This document shows, piece by piece, positions 1-10,949 of a stretch of DNA of 59,947 nt (position 1 is its first letter; every line of letters starts with the position of its first letter). The stretch is from assembly GCA_964200185.2 (NCBI GenBank), contig CAXNAD020000006.1, positions 1 through 59,947 on the forward strand, in the 5' to 3' direction. Both the position numbers and the translations under genes were made by a program. This DNA is from Choristocarpus tenellus KU-1152. Its lineage: Eukaryota > Phaeophyceae. Below the pieces are notes generated by a model. The model was given only the letters and a program-made list of their open reading frames with translations. It made no database searches and was not told the DNA's origin.

Positions 1-747
1 GGGATATGAATCCGTTTACATCACAGCAGGGGAGTGGGAAAAGGTTGATGCTGAGATTAGCGGATCATAATCGTGATCCCCCATGTAAACCTAGTGAACC
101 ATCGGAGCGTGCTCTTAGGTATGAGAGGAGACTGGTTGGTTTACTTGTTGGTGGGAAAGATAGGCTCCTCCCACCTGAACCATTTACCATACGAGCAGCA
201 ATGGAGTCCGTGGAGTGGCCTTTATGGAAAAGGGCTATTGATGAGGAAATTGATGATCTGGACAGCAGGGGAGTGTGGATTCAAGTTCCTCGCCCCACTG
301 ATGGTCAAAAGGTACTTGGGACAAAAATGGTGTTTACCAGGAAGGTGGATGCTAATGGAAATGTGGAACGGTATAAGGCTAGGTTGGTTGTCCAGGGATT
401 CAGGCAAAGGAAGGGGGAGGACTACTTCGAGTCATTTTCACCAACACCCACACATGCTTCTCTTCGCATGTTACTAGCTCTAGCGGCGAAGAGGAATTAT
501 GAGTTGATTCATAGTGATGGGAAGAAGGCTTTCACTCAGGCTGACTTGGAGGAAACCATATACGTGGAACTTCCTGAAGGAAAGGCAAAGTTTGATGGAG
601 CAGTGGGATTACTGAAAAAGTCCCTGTATGGGATAGTCCAGGCTTCTCGAAACTGGAATTTTCTACTGGTGGAAGCTTTGCTGGAGCTGGGCTTGGAACA
701 ATCTGAGGCAGATCCATGTCTGTTTAGAATGACTGTGGATGGTGAGA
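1..747 (+). pseudogene. Truncated copia (Ty1) polyprotein: reverse transcriptase fragment
   Basis: The open frame starting at base 6 carries the N-terminal half of a Ty1/copia reverse transcriptase (RVT_2 family). Clear landmarks are WKRAIDEEIDDLDSRGVW, VFTRKVDANG, YKARLVVQGFRQ, SFSPTPTHASLRMLLALAA, KKAFTQADLEE and LKKSLYGIVQASRNW. RVT_2 copies transposon RNA into DNA. Similarity stops near base 747, just after LFRMTVDGE and before the catalytic VDD box, and the frame runs on into unrelated sequence. The same protein is encoded on the minus strand at 9.9-10.9 kb, with about fourteen differences in roughly 160 residues, so the two copies belong to one family. No LTR is visible next to this copy. 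It is a dead fragment whose 5' side may lie outside the window. Confidence 0.9.
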
Positions 748-802
748 CTTGCTCTTTTACGGGCAAGATGGGAATGGGAAGTTGGGAAAAGTCACCCTCT
801 AT

Positions 803-1586
803 TCACATCATGGCACTGTGCTTCTTCCTTAAGATTCGTGGAAACCTCTGTTTTGTCAACTCAATTGCGTGTAAAACAAGGTCTGGGTCAAAAGACGCTA
901 GATCCTCCTGGAGATTGTCAACCTCGATCTTCTCCTTTTCTCGAGCTCTTCCTTGTTGTTTTCCTCCCTTAACGTTTGGAGCTCGACATTCGAATGTTAT
1001 GATCTCTTCTTTAGCCACTGCTGGCACCTCAGAGTGTTGACGATACTTTTTGCAGCTTCCTCCTCCAGTTACCTGTCGTTTCTTTACTACATCTTACCTT
1101 TTCTTTACTACATCTTACCTTACCCCTAAAGGTCAATCGTATGGAAGGACCAGGATCGAGTTCTCAGCAGGTTGGCCTCTTTCATCTCTCATCTTCCTTA
1201 TCAACAACATAGTGGCAGAAGCCTCTGATGCGTTTTCTCCCTTCCTCATCACAGTGGCCTCCATCATGGTGGAGGCTTTCGACCTTGCCCTCCACCTCTG
1301 CTTTCACTTCCCTCAATTCGATCTCCATCTCGATCTGTTATTTTGTACCCATGATCTCACCGTCAGCAGTCGCCTGCTTTGCTTCAAGTGCAACAGACAC
1401 AATAGTGGCAGAAACCACCTCAATCATCCGTTGAGCATCTTGAACCACACATGCTTTACCTGTGGCAGTGACACATGCTTTGCGTTTTGCATAGGACATG
1501 TCATGAATGGGGTAAAAAGTTCGATTCAATTTGTATGTATGTATTGTTGTAGAGAGGAGAAATGTTGAGTCAGTCAGGGGACACAA
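803..1586 (-). pseudogene. Possible decayed coding remnant, unidentified
   Basis: On the minus strand this interval keeps long stretches of charged, codon-like sequence in shifting frames. Examples are RMIEVVSATIVSVALEAKQ near 1,400, a block rich in Glu and Lys near 1,250-1,330, and KEEIITFECRAPN near 1,000. Stops and frame changes separate them. A duplicated 20-mer (TTTCTTTACTACATCTTACC) lies at about 1,079-1,120. I do not recognise a family. The block abuts the copia RT truncation point, so it may belong to whatever element or rearrangement cut that copy. It could also be chance open sequence. Confidence 0.25.
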
Positions 1587-2825
1587 ACTTCACAACTGTG
1601 TGAGGCGAGCGACAGCCGCAAGAAATGAAAAATATGGTTCTCATTCCAAGGCGTAACAGATGTACAATGAAATACGGAATGATATGTAAAAGAGTTTTAT
1701 TGTAACTTAATTTATATAAAAAATACTTGAGTATGTAGCAGTAATAATATACAAAATTAATCACACAACACCTTCACAAGATAGAAAGAAAATAATAATT
1801 GAAATTTTTTGGTACTCCTGTGAGAAATCCCAGATTCTGGTGGAGGATTTTTCGTATGATTGACATGGGGATTTTTTTGGTAAGAAACCAATCCCGCAAG
1901 TAGTGGATATCTCTTCAATGAGAGGTGTCTGAGTGAGCCACACTGCCGCAGAATCATATGGTTCACATTGGCGACAGTGGTGAATTCAGATAAAGGGTGA
2001 TGGGCAAAATTTTTGTTTGACAGCTGACCAAACATGCTGATCGCCATAACCAGAAGGATACGTCGTCAAGAAGAGCAGAAAACCGATGAGACAGTGTCAA
2101 TCCTGGACATGGAGTCATCCAGGAATCATGACTCGGACTCAAGTTTTCATAGTTACTCCTCCTAATTCTCATCCAACAATTCAAATGATGCTAACTGTAG
2201 ATGAGACTCCCCCCATCTCCTCCAAAATATTGTTGGGGTGGCGCAGGTGCAGCGTCGCCAACCGTTGAGCATCACGTCAGCTTGGGTGATTGTATCACCT
2301 GTTGTGTCCTTTCTTCCAGGACAGTCCAGTTTTCTCACCAGATTCAACCACTTCCGACGTGGCCGCTTTGTAGGCACAGTTTGGCAATGCCATCCCTGTG
2401 TTCATTGCACACCATGTCAACGAGTGCGTGAGAACAAGCGCTGTGCCGCCTGAATGGCTTGAGAATCTCCTGAAGCTGCAGGCCCATGGACATACTGATG
2501 ATCATGTAAGACCTGTCCAGAATCATAGCGATGTCTTGCACCCACATCCAACCTGAGAGGAATCGTTTTAGATATTCTACTTCAGAAATCTGTTCTGGAG
2601 ATCACAGGTTCTGGAGAAGAAGATTTTCCGTTTTTTCTTATCTAAATGGCACGTTGCAATCACTCTACACTCCTGTCAATACGGTCTTGCATCCTCTGAC
2701 ACTATTGACTCTTTTTGCATGGAATTTTTTCCGAACATTCTTCAAGACCCTACTGAAACATTCTCTTTTCAGGTGTTGACCATACAATAGAATAGAAAGA
2801 TCGTTCACCTTGCAATTTAGCTAGA
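1587..2825. other. No recognisable gene; AT-rich decayed sequence
   Basis: From 1,587 to about 1,860 the sequence is AT-rich and non-coding in appearance. From about 1,900 to 2,560 short minus-strand open stretches occur (for example KRPRRKWLNLVRKLDC near 2,350), but none has a recognisable domain and all are broken by stops. I see no LTR, tRNA or other feature that I can support. Confidence 0.4.
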
Positions 2826-3308
2826 TTGCAATCGTCCTCTGACACCCCTGTTCCTATAACTCCTCCAATGTCATGGGAAGGTGTACTGAAGGCTTTGATT
2901 ATTGCGTTTTCCGCCGCCTATGCTCTGAGTGTTTTGGCCCGTAGACTCACACCCTTGAAACAGGAAGTGACAGAGTATGTCGATGAATACACTGTGAGTT
3001 GCAAAACAGTCATGAATCGATTTCCAGAGGATGTTCGTTGTACAACACGTCCTTCAGATTGTCTTGACACAACAACCCTCCTTGTTGAACAACTCAAAAT
3101 CACCCTCATGCAAAATGGCTTACTCCCTATGATTTGTCTTGAACAAATCCGAGAAGAACCTGCGACAATGTTTGCTCAGGCAAATGACTGTGCCAAATGC
3201 CATGAAGCCAACAACCTGTCCAGTCACAACCCTACTCCCACCAATTACATCAATCCTGTCACCCACAAACCTTGTCATGAGCATGTTCCTCATTTGAACT
3301 TTGTCTAA
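2826..3308 (+). pseudogene. Chromovirus (Ty3/gypsy) gag remnant
   Basis: An open frame of about 160 codons contains the pattern LTPLKQEVTEYVDEYT, then RFPEDV, LKITLMQNGLL and CLEQIREEPATMFAQANDCA. This spacing resembles the C-terminal part of retrotransposon gag domains: an LKQ-x-V-x-EY helix, a 'GL' turn and an A-x-x-A helix. It sits on the + strand upstream of protease and RT pieces of the same element, which supports the assignment. The frame ends at 3,308. Downstream sequence to about 3,720 (VEVEELMDVKVVKI near 3,640) looks like the gag-protease linker in other frames. No CCHC zinc knuckle is visible. Assignment rests on pattern and position. Confidence 0.5.
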
Positions 3309-3599
3309 CCCCAGCGAGAGAACCAACATCTCTGGACAGAAGTGGAGTGTCACCGAGCAGGGAAAGTAACCCTGGCCCTGTCCTCAGCTCGGTTGTCAAC
3401 ATGCACACCTGTGACAGTCTGCCTGGCTGACCGTTCAGCATCACGACCATGTCGTCTACCTCATCGTATAGAGTCCCTCCCTGGCTACTCCCTATCATTG
3501 TGTTGATGCACAGCAGAATGCCGCAAAATAGCTCGTGCCAGGACCCTGGTTGCTAGGGGAAGACTCGTCTTGGTCACTCAACCCAGTACTGCCTGGACA

Positions 3600-4740
3600 A
3601 CCCAGATGGTACTTGTAGGCCATTCTTATGTTGAAGTGGAAGAGCTTATGGACGTCAAGGTAGTGAAGATTGACAGCCAGTTGCTGGTCACTGCTCTCCT
3701 TGTCCTAGGGGTCCCCAGATGGATTTGACTCCTGTCCATTTGAGAATGAGTATGATGTGTTCGATACCATTGTAGGGAGTGGCAAGCATCAGAGGTTGAC
3801 GCCAGTCACACCATTTGCTCCTCAGGCATCGTTTTTAGCCTGTTCGTCTGTTTCAAATAATTTTTCTTTGCCCTCAGTTCAACCAAGGTTGTACCATAAT
3901 AGTCAAAATTAATTCAACAATTCTTTGTGCAGATACTCATCTACTCCAAAACCTTTATTGTTTTCATTAGAGTGGGTTTGTGTATCCGGCATTGTCAAAC
4001 AACAAGAAAAATATTACTTGACCACTGACACAGCAAGTGATGTGCCATATATTTCAGGGGTATTTTTTGCAATCACCCTCAACTCAAACTTTTGGATGTG
4101 CATCCTATCCCACCTGGAGCAATAAATCTACGTAATGCTAGTAGTTTACCACTGTATATTCATGGATTTACTAATTTTGCACTTACACATGGTCACACCA
4201 CATTTCCGTCGCAGCTTTAGTGATTAACCAACTTGGTTCCAAAAAAATACTGTTTGAAAATAGTGTCATGCAAGCCTTCAATGCAATCCTTGATTGGCAA
4301 GAACAACGGCTCTTGTCCTGCAATAGTGTATGTACCCTTCCACCAAGACATCACATGACAAGGAGCCTCACACAACAAGTGTGTGATACAAAGCTACTCC
4401 TTTGTACTTTGTGGTGAGTGTGTAACATGAATTCAACCCTGTACCCGTCTGTTTATATATACAGTACAATGTACCAACTGGTCATGAAATCACCGTACAT
4501 TGCACAACTGCTGATAGCCTGTCCCTTGATACTGCCTTTGTAGTGGAGTCAGCCATACATTCCATGCCTGATGTAGACTAACACAATGAACCCAAACATC
4601 CATGGAATTGTATTGTCGTTGCTTGCACCCTCGGTACTTGGTCAGCAAATAATAGATCAGTATTGGTTCAACTGCCAAACCCAACCACACGAAGGGTTTG
4701 CATCAAGAATTATCTTGTGATTGGCCACCTGACCCCTATT
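3600..4740 (+). pseudogene. Chromovirus aspartic protease region, decayed
   Basis: Broken frames carry protease-like hallmarks in order. TTDTASDVPYIS (about 4,020-4,055) resembles the DT/SG-A-S catalytic loop of retropepsins. LPLYIHGFTNFALTHGHT (about 4,150-4,200) resembles the following strands. VINQLGSKKILFENSVMQAF plus LDWQEQ (about 4,220-4,310) matches the 'D-x-I-L-G...DW' end of gypsy proteases. LPNPTTRRVCIKNYLVIGHL near 4,675-4,730 fits the linker before RT. Stops and frameshifts interrupt all of these. The ancestral enzyme would have cut the gag-pol polyprotein; this copy cannot. Confidence 0.65.
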
Positions 4741-4879
4741 TCTGATCAGACACCCCTCACCATGAGTACTCTTAATATGGATTCTGTCTCGTTCAATGAA
4801 GGCAGATAGAAGGTACATCAAGGTTTCAGTTAGACAAATGCTTTCAAAGATAACATGTTCAATCAGTCACAAATGCCTC

Positions 4880-5670
4880 AACCTTTAGACCTCTGGGCCC
4901 GTTACAGATCAGTATTTGGTTGAATGCAGCAGAATGGCATAGATGTACTTAGCTGAAGCAGAAATTCCTGTAGAGCCTGGTACCAAGCCTGTCGATAGGA
5001 ACCTGTACATGGCAAACCCCTGTATTCAAGAAATGATTGACTCGTGTGTTAATGGCATGGAAGAGCAAGGCGTCTATGAAAAATGTGCCAGTCCCTGGGG
5101 TAGTCCTGTTACCATCGTAGCTAAGCCTGATGACTCTCCACAATTCTGTGTTGACTATTTCTTGACTATTAACAAAGACCTTGTTCAACAGACTTGGCCT
5201 ATGCCTGATATGGAGTCTCATGTTGATACTTGTCAAATTTATCACCGTTTGTGACATTCTGGCAAATTTCAGTTCCTGAAGCTGATATTGGTAAGACTGT
5301 CTTTATCGCTTCCAGAGGCAAATATGTTTTTGAGAGGGATGCCTTTTGGGATATCAAATGCTCCCTGGTGATTTCAAAAAATGTTTTTGTTAGCCTTTGC
5401 CACTTGGGGATTTGCTGGTATACATGGATGATTTGATTGCTTGTTCTTCCATGTGGGAAGGGCATTTTTCATTTACTAGAGCAGCAGTTCAACATGTTGC
5501 AAGCAGCAGGTTTAATTTTGAAACCGCCAAAGATCCAATTTGAACCTAAAGAAGTCTGTTATCTAGGTCAGGTCTTCATATCTGAAGGGATTTGTATCTG
5601 TGAAGATTGGGTTCATGCCATCACTGAATTACCTAAACCCACCACTACAAAGAACTTCAACCTGTCCTAG
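4880..5670 (+). pseudogene. Chromovirus reverse transcriptase, frameshifted
   Basis: The piece at 4,943-5,254 reads through EIPVEPGTKPVDRNLY, YEKCASPWGSPVTIVAKPDD and FCVDYFLTINKDL. These are the gypsy RT motifs 'P-x-S/A-SPW-x-SP' and 'R-x-CVDYR-x-LN'. After a frameshift come GMPFGISNAPW (about 5,338) and VYMDDLIACSS (about 5,420), the latter holding the YMDD catalytic box. A third frame gives NMLQAAGLILKPPKIQF and CYLGQVFISEGI (about 5,490-5,600), the RT thumb start. At least three frame changes make it non-functional. The family is Ty3/gypsy, as the downstream chromodomain also indicates. Confidence 0.92.
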
Positions 5671-6013
5671 GCATAATTTTGTACATGAATTTATGCCCAA
5701 CCTAGCCACCATCATCAAAGCTTTGGTTGTCTTAATGAGAGTGGTGTCAGTAAGAACATTGCTAAAGAATGAATGACCAGGATGTGCCATTTTTCTAAGT
5801 GAAAAATTACTCACTGTACCCCGGTTCTCTTTTCTGACTTTACCAAAGAGTCTGTTATTCATGTTGACGCCAATGAGATTGGTGGAGGTGTTTTAGCACA
5901 ACCCTGATCTCATAATCCTAATGACCTGGGTAGCAGTGCTTACTTAAGCAAGAAATTTAATGAAGCTCAACATCACTGCTCAGTCACATTGAAAGAGTGT
6001 TATTCATTTGTTT

Positions 6014-6434
6014 AGTCGAAGTATCTTAGAAGGTAGAGACACGTCCATTTGGGGGGAAAAATCAAATGTTTTGATTTTGATGTAATTTTGACTATCGTGT
6101 TTGTTAGGAAGTGTCAATATCCTTGTTCTGGATACACCTTTTCATAACGTAAACATTTTACCTACTCCGAAACATTTGAGTCAGAGTATCTTAGAGGGTA
6201 GAGCAGCGTCCGTTTGGGGGCAAAAGTTCGATGTGCTGATTTTGATGTAATTTTGGATATCTTGTTTGTTAGGAAGTGTCAATATCCTTGTTCTGGACAC
6301 ACCTTTTCATAACATACACATTTTACCTACTCCAAAACATTTTGGAGTAGGTAAAATGCCATAAAAACCCGTGGGAAGTCAAGCCACAAACAGACAAACA
6401 GAGCAAAGCTTGTGCCCTCCAAGATGCTTTCACT
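6014..6434. mobile_element. MITE-like inverted-repeat element, copy A, with internal duplication
   Basis: The left end AGTCGAAGTATCTTAG and the right end CCAAGATGCTTTCACT form imperfect terminal inverted repeats. The second copy at 14,728-15,377 keeps them better. The left about 165 bp are tandemly duplicated (6,014-6,180 and about 6,181-6,345). The duplicates differ by scattered substitutions and share CTTGTTCTGGA and CACCTTTTCATAAC. No protein is encoded. It interrupts RNase H of the chromovirus, so it inserted after that element. The superfamily is uncertain; no clear target duplication is visible for this copy. Confidence 0.8.
6319..6358. repeat. Perfect 19-bp hairpin inside MITE copy A
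   Basis: CATTTTACCTACTCCAAAA (6,319-6,337) and its exact reverse complement (6,340-6,358) flank a two-base loop. The same place in copy B (about 15,261-15,300) is the same hairpin with mismatches. It would form a stable cruciform or RNA hairpin. Confidence 0.95.
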
Positions 6435-6939
6435 CTATTACCATTATCACTCATTGGCGACTGTATCTCTGGGGTAGACACTTTATCCACAATACAAATC
6501 ATGCTGCATTGTGTCGCTTGTATAGAATGCAGGATTCCAGTAACATGCTTATTTGTTGGGCTATTGTACTTCAAGCTTATGGTTTCACTGTCAAGTACAA
6601 GTCTGGTTAGCTAATTGTTGTACCTGACATCTGTTTTGTGTTCCAAATTTGAAGAACTGGAGAAATCCATTGCTCCGATGCTGGCACGCATCTGTCACAA
6701 TGTACCCAATGGTAATTGTTCAATTTCCACGCATGTTTAGTAGGAATATGGGTTATCTGCTTCTAACCATGTCCAAGCAACTCCCATCCATAGTGACCGT
6801 GAACTATTACTAGTTTCACTACTGTATTTCCTATGGTGGACCTGGTGAAATTGTGCAAGGAGCTGGAGTCTGAGTTCGGACCACAGTCTTGGTGTTTTGC
6901 AGTCCCCCACCACCTGATACCGAATCAATGACATCTATG

Positions 6940-7860
6940 TTGTATTTTTGCTTTGTGATGGCTTATTGCATTGTTCGTATCTACCGGACCATCTTTGTAA
7001 GAGGAGCATGTTTAGAGACCAGATGATTGTTCCTTGCTCATTAGTTCGTCTTGTACTCCACATTTGCCATTGTCATGCATTGTCTTGGGTTTCAAACCAA
7101 TGTTTGATAAGATTAGAGAGTTGTATTGATGGCCAACATTCAATAACAATTTTCGTACATTGTGCCATGATTGTCAGGCATGTCAAACGTGTAAGACTGC
7201 TCATAACAAAGCTACGCTTCCCACTGACCACCTTCCTGTTGACAAACCATTTCAACGTGTTGCTAATGATTTTGCAGACTACAAAACATATTTCTCAGCA
7301 GCAAATTGTATGATGTGCTTACATCTTGTCTGCAATTGATCCTCTCGCTTGCTTTGTTGTGTGTGTCCTGTTCCAAATAAATAGGTCACAACAATTGCTA
7401 GTATGCTGGTAGAACGTGTATTTTCAATTTTCGGCCCACCCAAGTTATTATACTCCGATCAAGGTACTGAATTTGAAAACAATATCGCTGCAGAGTTGCA
7501 GTCTTTGGTTATGAGAAAACCAAATCCACACTGTATCATCCCCAAGGAAATTCTGTGTTAGAGAGAGAGTACATGCTACGTTGCATTCGATGCTAGCAAT
7601 GTATATCTCTGTTACTGAGGATAACTGGGCTTTTTACTGCCTTTTGTACAGTTAGCTCATAACACAGCTTTCAGTGCAGAGTTGCATGAAGCTCCATTTT
7701 CCCTCCTGTTTGGAAGACAAGGTCACTTTCCTGATGATATTATCCTTGGTTCGTCTGATACTGATTCAGATGTCACTACTGAAGAGTTTACTCAGTAAAC
7801 CAAAGATAGTTTACAGGTCACATTTGAGTTGGCACACCGTAACCTCCATGAACACCTCCA
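6940..7860 (+). pseudogene. Chromovirus integrase, decayed
   Basis: HDCQACQTCKTAHNK (about 7,165-7,210) is the second half of the HHCC zinc finger of retroviral-type integrases. PFQRVANDFADYKT follows (about 7,245) at the start of the catalytic core. ERVFSIFGPPKLLYSDQGTE and FENN (about 7,410-7,480) carry the second core Asp in 'SDQG-x-E-F'. AHNTAFSAELHEAPFSLLFG and RQGHFPDDI (about 7,650-7,740) match the post-core 'N-x-x-x-H-x-x-x-G-x-x-P-x-x-L-x-x-G' region. Frames change several times. The ancestral enzyme inserted the element's DNA into the genome. Confidence 0.88.
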
Positions 7861-7989
7861 AAATCAGGAATGTGTCAACCAGCATCCTTGTGTTCCCCGT
7901 TTTCGTACCTGGTGAGCAAGTTCTAGTCCATACGCCACATGGGAGTACTGATTGTCCGAATCCTAAGTTGCTTTACCCTTGGAGGAGTC

Positions 7990-8397
7990 CATATGAAGTA
8001 CATTCTACAGTATCACTGATTGTGTACAAGGTCGTATTACCTGGGAGTCCACGTCCATTTTCCATTCATCTGGGTAGAATTAAATATTACTATGCCCAAG
8101 TCCAAACCTCCTAGACCAGACTTGAATGAACTGAATCATTTATTTCTGGGACAACCGTTACCATTGCTGGATGTAGACCATAAGGTCTCTGAACCAGTTA
8201 TTGGCCAGTACACTATTGATAGCATTGTTGAACATAGACCTGGCCCTGGTTGTCATTCATTTACAAATGTTATCTGTCGTGTTTGTCTTTGTGGCTATGG
8301 GCCCTCTTGTGACCTTCACAAAAGAGTAGAACATATTCCACAATGCCGTGCAATAATTGCAGTGTATTGTACAGTAAGCATACTGTTAAATCAGTAG
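7990..8397 (+). pseudogene. Chromovirus C-terminal chromodomain remnant
   Basis: One open frame from 8,020 to 8,397 ends with VIGQYTIDSIVEHRPGPG, then VCLCGYGPSCD, then VEHIPQCRAIIAVYC. This follows the chromodomain outline 'Y-x-V-E-x-I-x-x-x-R...Y-x-V-x-W-x-G-Y-G-x-x-x-x-T-W-E...I-x-x-Y', with the WKG step degraded. Just upstream, SIHLGRIKYYY in another frame matches the usual 'HxxRLKPY' end of gypsy integrases. In chromoviruses this domain steers integration to marked chromatin. Its presence places the element in the chromovirus branch of Ty3/gypsy. Confidence 0.8.
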
Positions 8398-8548
8398 TTC
8401 CTCTGTTCAAAATTATATATAACACTACGTTTGCAGTCCCAATGAGAAAGAAGTTTTTTTCACATGTTCATGCTTTGTGGGTGTGTTGTGCGGACACTAA
8501 AAAGGTTGCCCACCAAAATCTCAACCAAAAGGGACAGCCTACACCTAC

Positions 8549-9051
8549 CTATGATTCCACCCCTGAAGCCCTCCAAAACTCTATTCCAGCATGATATTTA
8601 GCTGCATCCATGAGGGCATTGAAGGGGAGCTTGCACGCCTTCTCAGCCTTTCCCTTGCTAAGATGGGGGATTTCGAAGATATTGTCACCCTTAGACCCCA
8701 GCACTTCACGGTAGACTGCGAAGAGGCTCTGCCAGACGCACTCTAGTGTCTCCATGGGGTGCAGATCGGTGTACACATCGAGCGTCTCCATTGTGGCCTC
8801 CACCAGCTCCTCTGTGTTGGTCACCCCCACGTCTTCCTTCAGTTGCTGGATGGAATGAAAGAGTCCCAGGTCATTAACGTTGAAGTCAGGTGAGTTGACT
8901 AGCTGGGTATCCATGAAAATGTCATCCCCCGCCACCTTGTCAATTATCCCTGTGATCCCTCCCTTGGTGTGTGGCTTTGTCATGTCCTGCTGCACGAAGG
9001 TGGTGTGTCCTTCCAGTCTGGGCGTGCAGGCCTTGATTCTTGGGATGACAT
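8549..9051 (-). pseudogene. Mariner-type transposase, 3' half (split by copia)
   Basis: Reading leftward from the copia junction: VIPRIKACTPRLEGHT, TTFVQQDMTKPHTKGG, VNSPDFNVNDLGLFHSIQQL, VEATMETLDVYTDLHPMETL. These are the Tc1/mariner 'QQD-x-A/K-PH' block with the second catalytic Asp (codon near 8,985) and 'SPD-x-N-x-x-D' with the third Asp (codon near 8,886), about 32 residues apart. The first Asp is in the other half at 12.8 kb. The C-terminus stops near 8,549. No matching inverted repeat is visible on this side, so the left end is lost or very diverged. It once encoded a cut-and-paste DDE transposase. Confidence 0.9.
9047..9051. repeat. Target-site duplication GACAT (left)
   Basis: GACAT lies directly outside the left LTR (TGTTAA at 9,052). 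The same five bases follow the right LTR at 12,554-12,558. Five bases is the usual copia duplication, and it falls inside the mariner transposase frame. Confidence 0.93.
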
Positions 9052-9359
9052 TGTTAAATAAATTGGTGTTCCTAAGGCTTGTGTATGTAAGTAACTTGAT
9101 TAATTCCTTATTATGCAGAACAGGTTGTACATGAAGTAAGGAAGGTGAAAAGGAAGGAGTGAACCTCAAAGCTCAAAGGGGTTGTCACCTTACCATTCAT
9201 ATTCTAATAGCACGTCACTCATTCTCTGTATCACTTGCTATAACATTCCCTTTCTAACTTTTCTATCAATTATACCATTATCAAAATATAATCCAACAAC
9301 TGATCATTTATCCTACGAAATCTTCTTTTACACATGAATAAAAAGTATAGTCTTACACA
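9052..9359 (-). repeat. Copia 3' LTR (left)
   Basis: It matches the right LTR at 12,184-12,553 over most of its length, including GTGAACCTCAAAGCTCAAAG and TTGTCACCTTACCATTCATA. It starts TGTTAA at 9,052 and ends near TCTTACACA at 9,359, where the terminal TTAACA has decayed. It is about 60 bp shorter than the right LTR because of a gap around 9,250. Confidence 0.92.
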
Positions 9360-9429
9360 ATCCCCTGCTTTGAACTTCAAGTGGAAAAATTTACTCCTAA
9401 AAACATTCTTGGACGTATCTTAAACCAGA

Positions 9430-10935
9430 AATCAATTCCACTTCATTCTATGCATGATAATACTGGAATGCCTATTGAAATATTCCTTAGACAAAACCCT
9501 TAGTAAAGAGACCAGTATGTTGGAACTCTGTTGGCAAATATCCAATTGCTCTCTTTCCTTCCCTCTACAACTGATGTACATAGTGATACCTAATATCAAT
9601 ATGCTTGGTTCTACCACCAGATATTGTCTTCTTAGCAATCTTGATTGCACCATCATTATCCTCGAACACAGATATAGGGTAGTCCTGACAAAGTGGTTGC
9701 ATGAGTATATGCACTTGCTTGAGGAACATAACCTCTTTCCCCAACTCACACAATGCAATGTACTCAGTCTCAGCTGTAGACAGTGTAACCGTTTTCTGCT
9801 TTATCGAAAACCAATTGACACATCCTCCCCCAAACATCACAACAACTCCTGAAATGGGTGATCTACTATCTTTACAGTTAGCGTAATCAGCATCTGTATA
9901 GCCAATTCACTTATCCCTTGGTCCATTTCCATACCATCCAAAGTTACCAAAGGTAATTCCATGCTCTTTAGTACCCAACAGGTACCCAATCACTCTCCTA
10001 GCAATACACCAATCAGACCACCTTGGATTCTTCACACACAAGCCAACTCTCTAACTGCAAATGATACATCAGGTCTAGTCATGATAGCAGCCCATTGTAT
10101 ACCACCAATCATAGATCTGTAATCATCTGGAACAGATCCCTCCTGTTCCACTCTCTTTGTGATGGATGGTAGCTCGTAAGTCGTGCCAATACCATGTCTT
10201 TCCGCCAGTTCTCCGATGTGCAAGCTCTGATATACCACAAGCGTCCCAGTTTTCCTTTTCCTCCTGATCCTGCATCCCATAAATTTGGTTACCTCACCCA
10301 AATTCACCACCGGGAACTTCTCATTAAGTCCCTCTAAGATACGCACAGCATAACCAGTCCCTGATTCCTCAGTCATCAGCATGTCATCCACATGAACAAT
10401 CATGATCATCACAGTCTTACCATCCACAATCATTCTGAACAGACGTGGATCTGCCTCACATTGTTCCAAGCCCAACTCCAGCAAAGCTTCCACCAGCAGA
10501 AAATTCCAGTTTCGAGAAGCCTGAACTATCCCATACAGGGACCTTTTCTGCAATCCCACTGCACCATCAAACTTTGTCTTTCCTTCAGGGAGTTCCACAT
10601 ACATGGTTTCCTCCAAGTCAGCCTGAGTGAAAGCCTTCTTCCCATCACTATGAATCAACTCATAATTCCTCTTCGCCGCTATAGCTAGTAACATGCGAAG
10701 AGAGGCATGTGTGGGTGTTGGTGAAAATGACTCGTAGTAGTCTTCCCCCTTCCTCTGCCTGAATCCCTGGACAACCAAACTGGCCTTGTACCTTCCCACT
10801 TCTCCATTAGCATCCACCTTCCTGGTAAACACCATTTTTGTCCCGAGTATCTTTTGACCATCAGTGGGGCGAGGTACTTGAATCCGCACTCCCCTGCTGT
10901 CCAGATCACTGACTTCATCATCAATGTCCCAATGA
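9430..10935 (-). pseudogene. Copia reverse transcriptase and RNase H, decayed
   Basis: RT runs from DLDSRGVRIQVPRP (about 10,900) through KKAFTQADLEETMY, RSLYGIVQASRNW, IVHVDDMLM (catalytic VDD, about 10,390), NLGEVTKFMGCRI and GGIQWAAIMTRPDVSFAVRE to about 10,030. RNase H continues in another frame: CVNWFSIKQKTVTLSTAETE, YIALCELGKEVMFLKQ, VFEDNDGAIKIA and GRTKHIDIRYHYV (about 9,820-9,565). The 'STAETEYIA' and 'KHIDIRYH' blocks are diagnostic of copia RNase H. The stretch between about 9,840 and 10,030 is in broken frames. Stops prevent a full pol protein. Confidence 0.93.
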
Positions 10936-10949
10936 GAATCCTCCAAGCT

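Larger units (their letters stand above)
5850..6610 (+). pseudogene. Chromovirus RNase H, split by an inverted-repeat element
   Basis: The upstream half reads SKKFNEAQHHCSVTLKECYSFV (about 5,945-6,012). The downstream half reads HWRLYLWGRHFIHNTNHAAL and LQAYGFTVKYKSG (about 6,450-6,610). Together they match the retroelement RNase H order '...E-x-Y...F-x-I-x-T-D-H-x-x-L...Y-x-F-x-V-x-Y-x-x-G', with the DH pair changed to NH. The two halves are separated by the element at 6,014-6,434 and join within a few codons once it is removed. Non-functional. Confidence 0.8.

Noticed and set aside
9454-9852. Plus-strand open frame in the copia element
   Set aside because: It is the complement of the copia RNase H, which has clear motifs on the minus strand.
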